NCBI GenBank assembly: GCA_963989385.1
Contig: OZ022499.1
Span: 35,270,993 to 35,334,992, forward strand
Source of the DNA: Ctena decussata
Lineage: Eukaryota; Mollusca; Bivalvia; Lucinida; Lucinidae
Direction of reading: 5' to 3'
Length of the DNA stretch: 64,000 nt
In this document: positions 61,141 through 64,000 of the stretch, one piece after another
How the letters are laid out: each line of letters begins with the position of its first letter
Position numbering within the stretch: position 1 is the first letter of the stretch
Notes under the pieces: generated by a model
What the model was told of the DNA's origin: nothing
Database searches by the model: none
Seen by the model: only the letters and a program-made list of their open reading frames with translations
Program-made: the position numbers and the translations under genes

Positions 61141-62576
61141 ATCAATTTTATTTTTTCACGCACCAAATTACCATTATCTGTAGAGGTGATGTCAGATCGT
61201 AATTTGCTACAGTGAGCATGGTCCAGTCTTTTGTAAATCAGGTATAAAATAAACTCTTGTCGATACATTTGTACATTTCTCTATTAGCATTAACAATGCA
61301 TTTTTCCTATGGATTCTTATCATTTTTGTCCTACTGAAAAATGGCGGTCTTTGATATTGGCACTTAAGTTTTTATGTGTAACTTACTTGTTCTGTGGTCT
61401 CCTGTCTGACGTGAGATATTTTTTTCTAGCACGACATTTATATATGCAGAAAATAAATGATAAAAAAAACTATTATTTTACATGAAAAAGTCAACAAGCA
61501 AAAGTTCTTCAGTCTGCTAATTTGGAAAAAAATGTCATCAGGCATATGCTTTAGTATTCCTTCTCTCCAAATCCATAAATTATATCGTTGTTTAAAGTTA
61601 TATTGTCTGCAACTTTTAATCATTTTGACAACTTGTACAAAATTATTTTTACCTATTGTTAAAGTTGAGTAAAAGTAGGTTTTTATCATAAATCTATTCA
61701 TTCCTCCTGGAAATGCATGAAAACTATGATAACCTTAGGGGAAATAGGAGCCTTAAGCTTTCAAATAATTTAGTTCGGACCGAATGAAATTCTAGACAGC
61801 TAATAGTTTACCTAAATTAATGTTGTTTTTGTAGCAGTAACCGGCCTAGGTTTGTTATTTTTATGAGTGTTTCCTGGCCACCTGGGCTCAATTATTGTAT
61901 TTTTGAAAATAATAAACAATTATTCCCAAAATAAATTGTTAAAAGTTGCAGCCCATATCACTTTAATAGTTTACAAATTTTCTGCAGAGTTTATAACAGA
62001 GGTACCATAAAGCTGAAATATTCTAAACGTTTGGCAAAGAGCATATTACCTTGAACTTGGCCAAATTTTGGAAACGTAGAACTCCTTTTCCGTCATCAGA
62101 AACATAACATTTTTGTACCACTATATAGCATAATCCATAAACTTATGCAGCCGAAATGTATTTTTTTTTGGAAGAAAGGTCTTTAAAAACTAATTTTCAA
62201 AACAACCCAACTTGTTTATACAACACACAGTGACAATCAAGTGTACATGTTACAGGTATCTACTTATATCTACATAAAGGTATATAACATGTACACCTCA
62301 TGTATAAACACGTTGGGTGGGTTCTTTAAACCATGAAAATTAGTTTTTAAAGATATTTTGCTGAAAAAATATTTCGGGTGCATTAGTTCATGGATTAGGC
62401 CTATGCTATATATTTGTGGAAAAAAGGTTATATTTCTAGTGAATGAAAAAGGAGCTCTACGTTTCCCCTCTTTCGATACTTTTCTATTGTTGCTTTTCAT
62501 ACAGTCACTAGCTACCAGAAATGACAAACGGTGGCGTTATTGTAAACAGTTGCAAGCACACTGTGTGGACATAATT
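61141..62576. other. Intergenic stretch without recognised feature
   Basis: AT-rich, with no family signature in any open frame. Confidence 0.5.
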
Positions 62577-62746
62577 GATCCGCGACACGAGAAAACCAAC
62601 AAAGTGGTTATGCGCCCAGCGCAGACTCAGATCAGCCTGAGCATCCGCCCAGTCTGATCTGACTCTTCGCTAAGTGCTTAAAGGGTAGCTAAGGGTCTAA
62701 AGTACCTCCATGTGGACACTTTGTTGGTTTTCTCGTGTCGTGGCTC
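62577..62746. mobile_element. GCGACACGA-type palindromic MITE, copy 13, internally deleted
   Basis: GATCCGCGACACGAGAAAAC and GGTTTTCTCGTGTCGTGGCTC ends; the right inner arm is missing. AATT lies on both sides. Confidence 0.85.
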
Positions 62747-63097
62747 AAATTTGTTTACTTTATTACGTTTGATAGTCAAAAAGAAAGTCCTGCGTTGACT
62801 ATATCAGGCCAAAGTTGTAGGAAGAGAATTTCGTCACAGCGCCGAATGACGGTAGTGCGCAGAACGTTGCAAAATCGAAATTAAGATTGGCCTCCATAAA
62901 ACAAAGTTTTTACAGAGTGTAGTCAGTTACGGCTATCCCGTACTTTTAATGTAAAGGGCCTTGCAGCCAGTTGTCCGGTCTTTTAACATAAAATCTACGC
63001 GTATTTTCCCAGTATGCATGGTATAAAAAAGTAAAAGTCTTAATTTCATTTCAACATGAGTTGAAGTTGTTGAATGTTTGTCTCTATGTCCGCCATG

Positions 63098-63375
63098 AAG
63101 CGTAGCTGGCCGTAATTTCATAATACGCACAATTATGTTTGATATCCAGGCGTTGGGGGACATGTAGGGGCTAAGCACCATAAGATAGGCAGTTGTCATT
63201 GAAATACTAACTAATCTATAAAATTTTAACATGCAAATGCGTAAGTGCGTGCTGAAATTTTGTCATTGCGATTTAATTTCAATACGCGGGTCAGCTTGCA
63301 AATACACAAGTGCGTGTTGAAATTTTGTCATTTTTGACAAAATTTCAATACGCTCCTGCGCATTTGCGAATAAAC
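63098..63375. repeat. Relative of the hAT-like MITE at 49095
   Basis: GCGTAGCTGGC, TACGCACAATTATGTTTGAT and GTGCGTGTTGAAATTTTGTC match the order at 49102-49290. A palindrome GAAATTTTGTCATTTTTGACAAAATTTC lies at about 63319. Confidence 0.65.
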
Positions 63376-64000
63376 AGAAACGACAATAGGAAATTATTCT
63401 GGGGTCTTTGTAACATAGGTAGAAAGTCTTTGGGAAAAAAATCTCTGAAAGTTTGAATACCATAAAAACACTCAGAAATAATTTCCTCAACTGATTAAAC
63501 CCCTCGATGTCATAAGCCAGAAACAAGGACAATTTAAACAATATTGTTACTGGGCTAATTGCCCTAAAACTGGGATATCATCGTGGCCAATAAGTATCAC
63601 TGCAACCGGACAGGATTTTCATCGGAAGTTGCTGTTACTGCACGTCGATAATCGGTTAGCTGAGAAGTAATTTTGCAGGCGGTCAGACAGTCACCTGAAT
63701 AATAGGGCCAAAACAATAAAGCAATAATCTTTTTTATGAACTACATGTAAGTACATAATCAGAACAGTAAAAAATGATTGCTCTGACTCTGTGCATAAAA
63801 ATAAAAGCATTTGAAACGCTTTTCGGGTCACAATAATCAATATTTTGTCAGATCGAGTATCCCCGTTGGAAGCAAATAAGATATTCAGCAATGAATTTTA
63901 TCGTTTTTATCGTGGAGTTTTTCAACTATTTCTTAATTCTTAACTAATGTTCCAAAACATTGAATCCTACAACACACTCAATCCGAGTATTTTCTCCATT
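63376..64000. other. Window end, no feature seen
   Basis: No gene, repeat or RNA feature could be supported here. Confidence 0.5.

Overview
ORGANISM. This is animal nuclear DNA, most likely from a bivalve mollusc. It is AT-rich, its short exons are split by GT-AG introns, and no operon-like gene packing is visible. It is full of short palindromic transposon remnants, tRNA-headed SINEs, RTE-type LINE ends, and elements built of a tetranucleotide (GTCC)n tract plus ~160-bp core units, the design described for bivalve pearl/BIV160 elements. The bivalve assignment, perhaps a venerid clam, is inference from repeat style only. LAYOUT. (1) 541-24375, + strand: the last 15 coding exons of SART1 (yeast Snu66), a U4/U6.U5 tri-snRNP splicing factor. 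They encode 596 residues up to the stop; the N-terminal part lies left of the window. Its introns hold a hAT-like element (4943-6240), a ~65-bp tandem array, nested TIR elements (14982-18313), and a SINE (11704-11970) with a perfect 13-bp target duplication only 20 bp from an exon. (2) 24376-48615: no host gene recognised. This is a graveyard of MITEs, SINEs, LINE 3' ends, two pearl-like elements (one lies in the last SART1 intron at 22334-23020, the other at 39411-40372) and a Harbinger-like poly-G element that splits a SINE. (3) 48616-57375, + strand: a three-exon gene model for a type II membrane protein made of a signal anchor, a coiled-coil stem and a class I SAM-methyltransferase-like domain. 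Exon phases fit, but the 5.4-kb link from exon 1 to exon 2 is inferred. Its first intron carries a foldback element made almost wholly of GAAAAGACG-type repeats (52786-53344). (4) 57401-59838: a 2.4-kb foldback element flanked by TATTAT on both sides, starting 25 bp after that gene's stop codon, so probably in its 3' UTR. (5) 59839-64000: diverged repeats, a (CA)n tract with a local duplication, and no gene. HOW THE PARTS RELATE. The two host genes are not functionally linked. What joins the window is one set of mobile sequences that recurs in introns and intergenic DNA. The most notable is an unnamed ~430-bp repeat with four copies: one in a SART1 intron, two before the methyltransferase's last exon (the nearer running up to its splice acceptor), and one inside the foldback element downstream.
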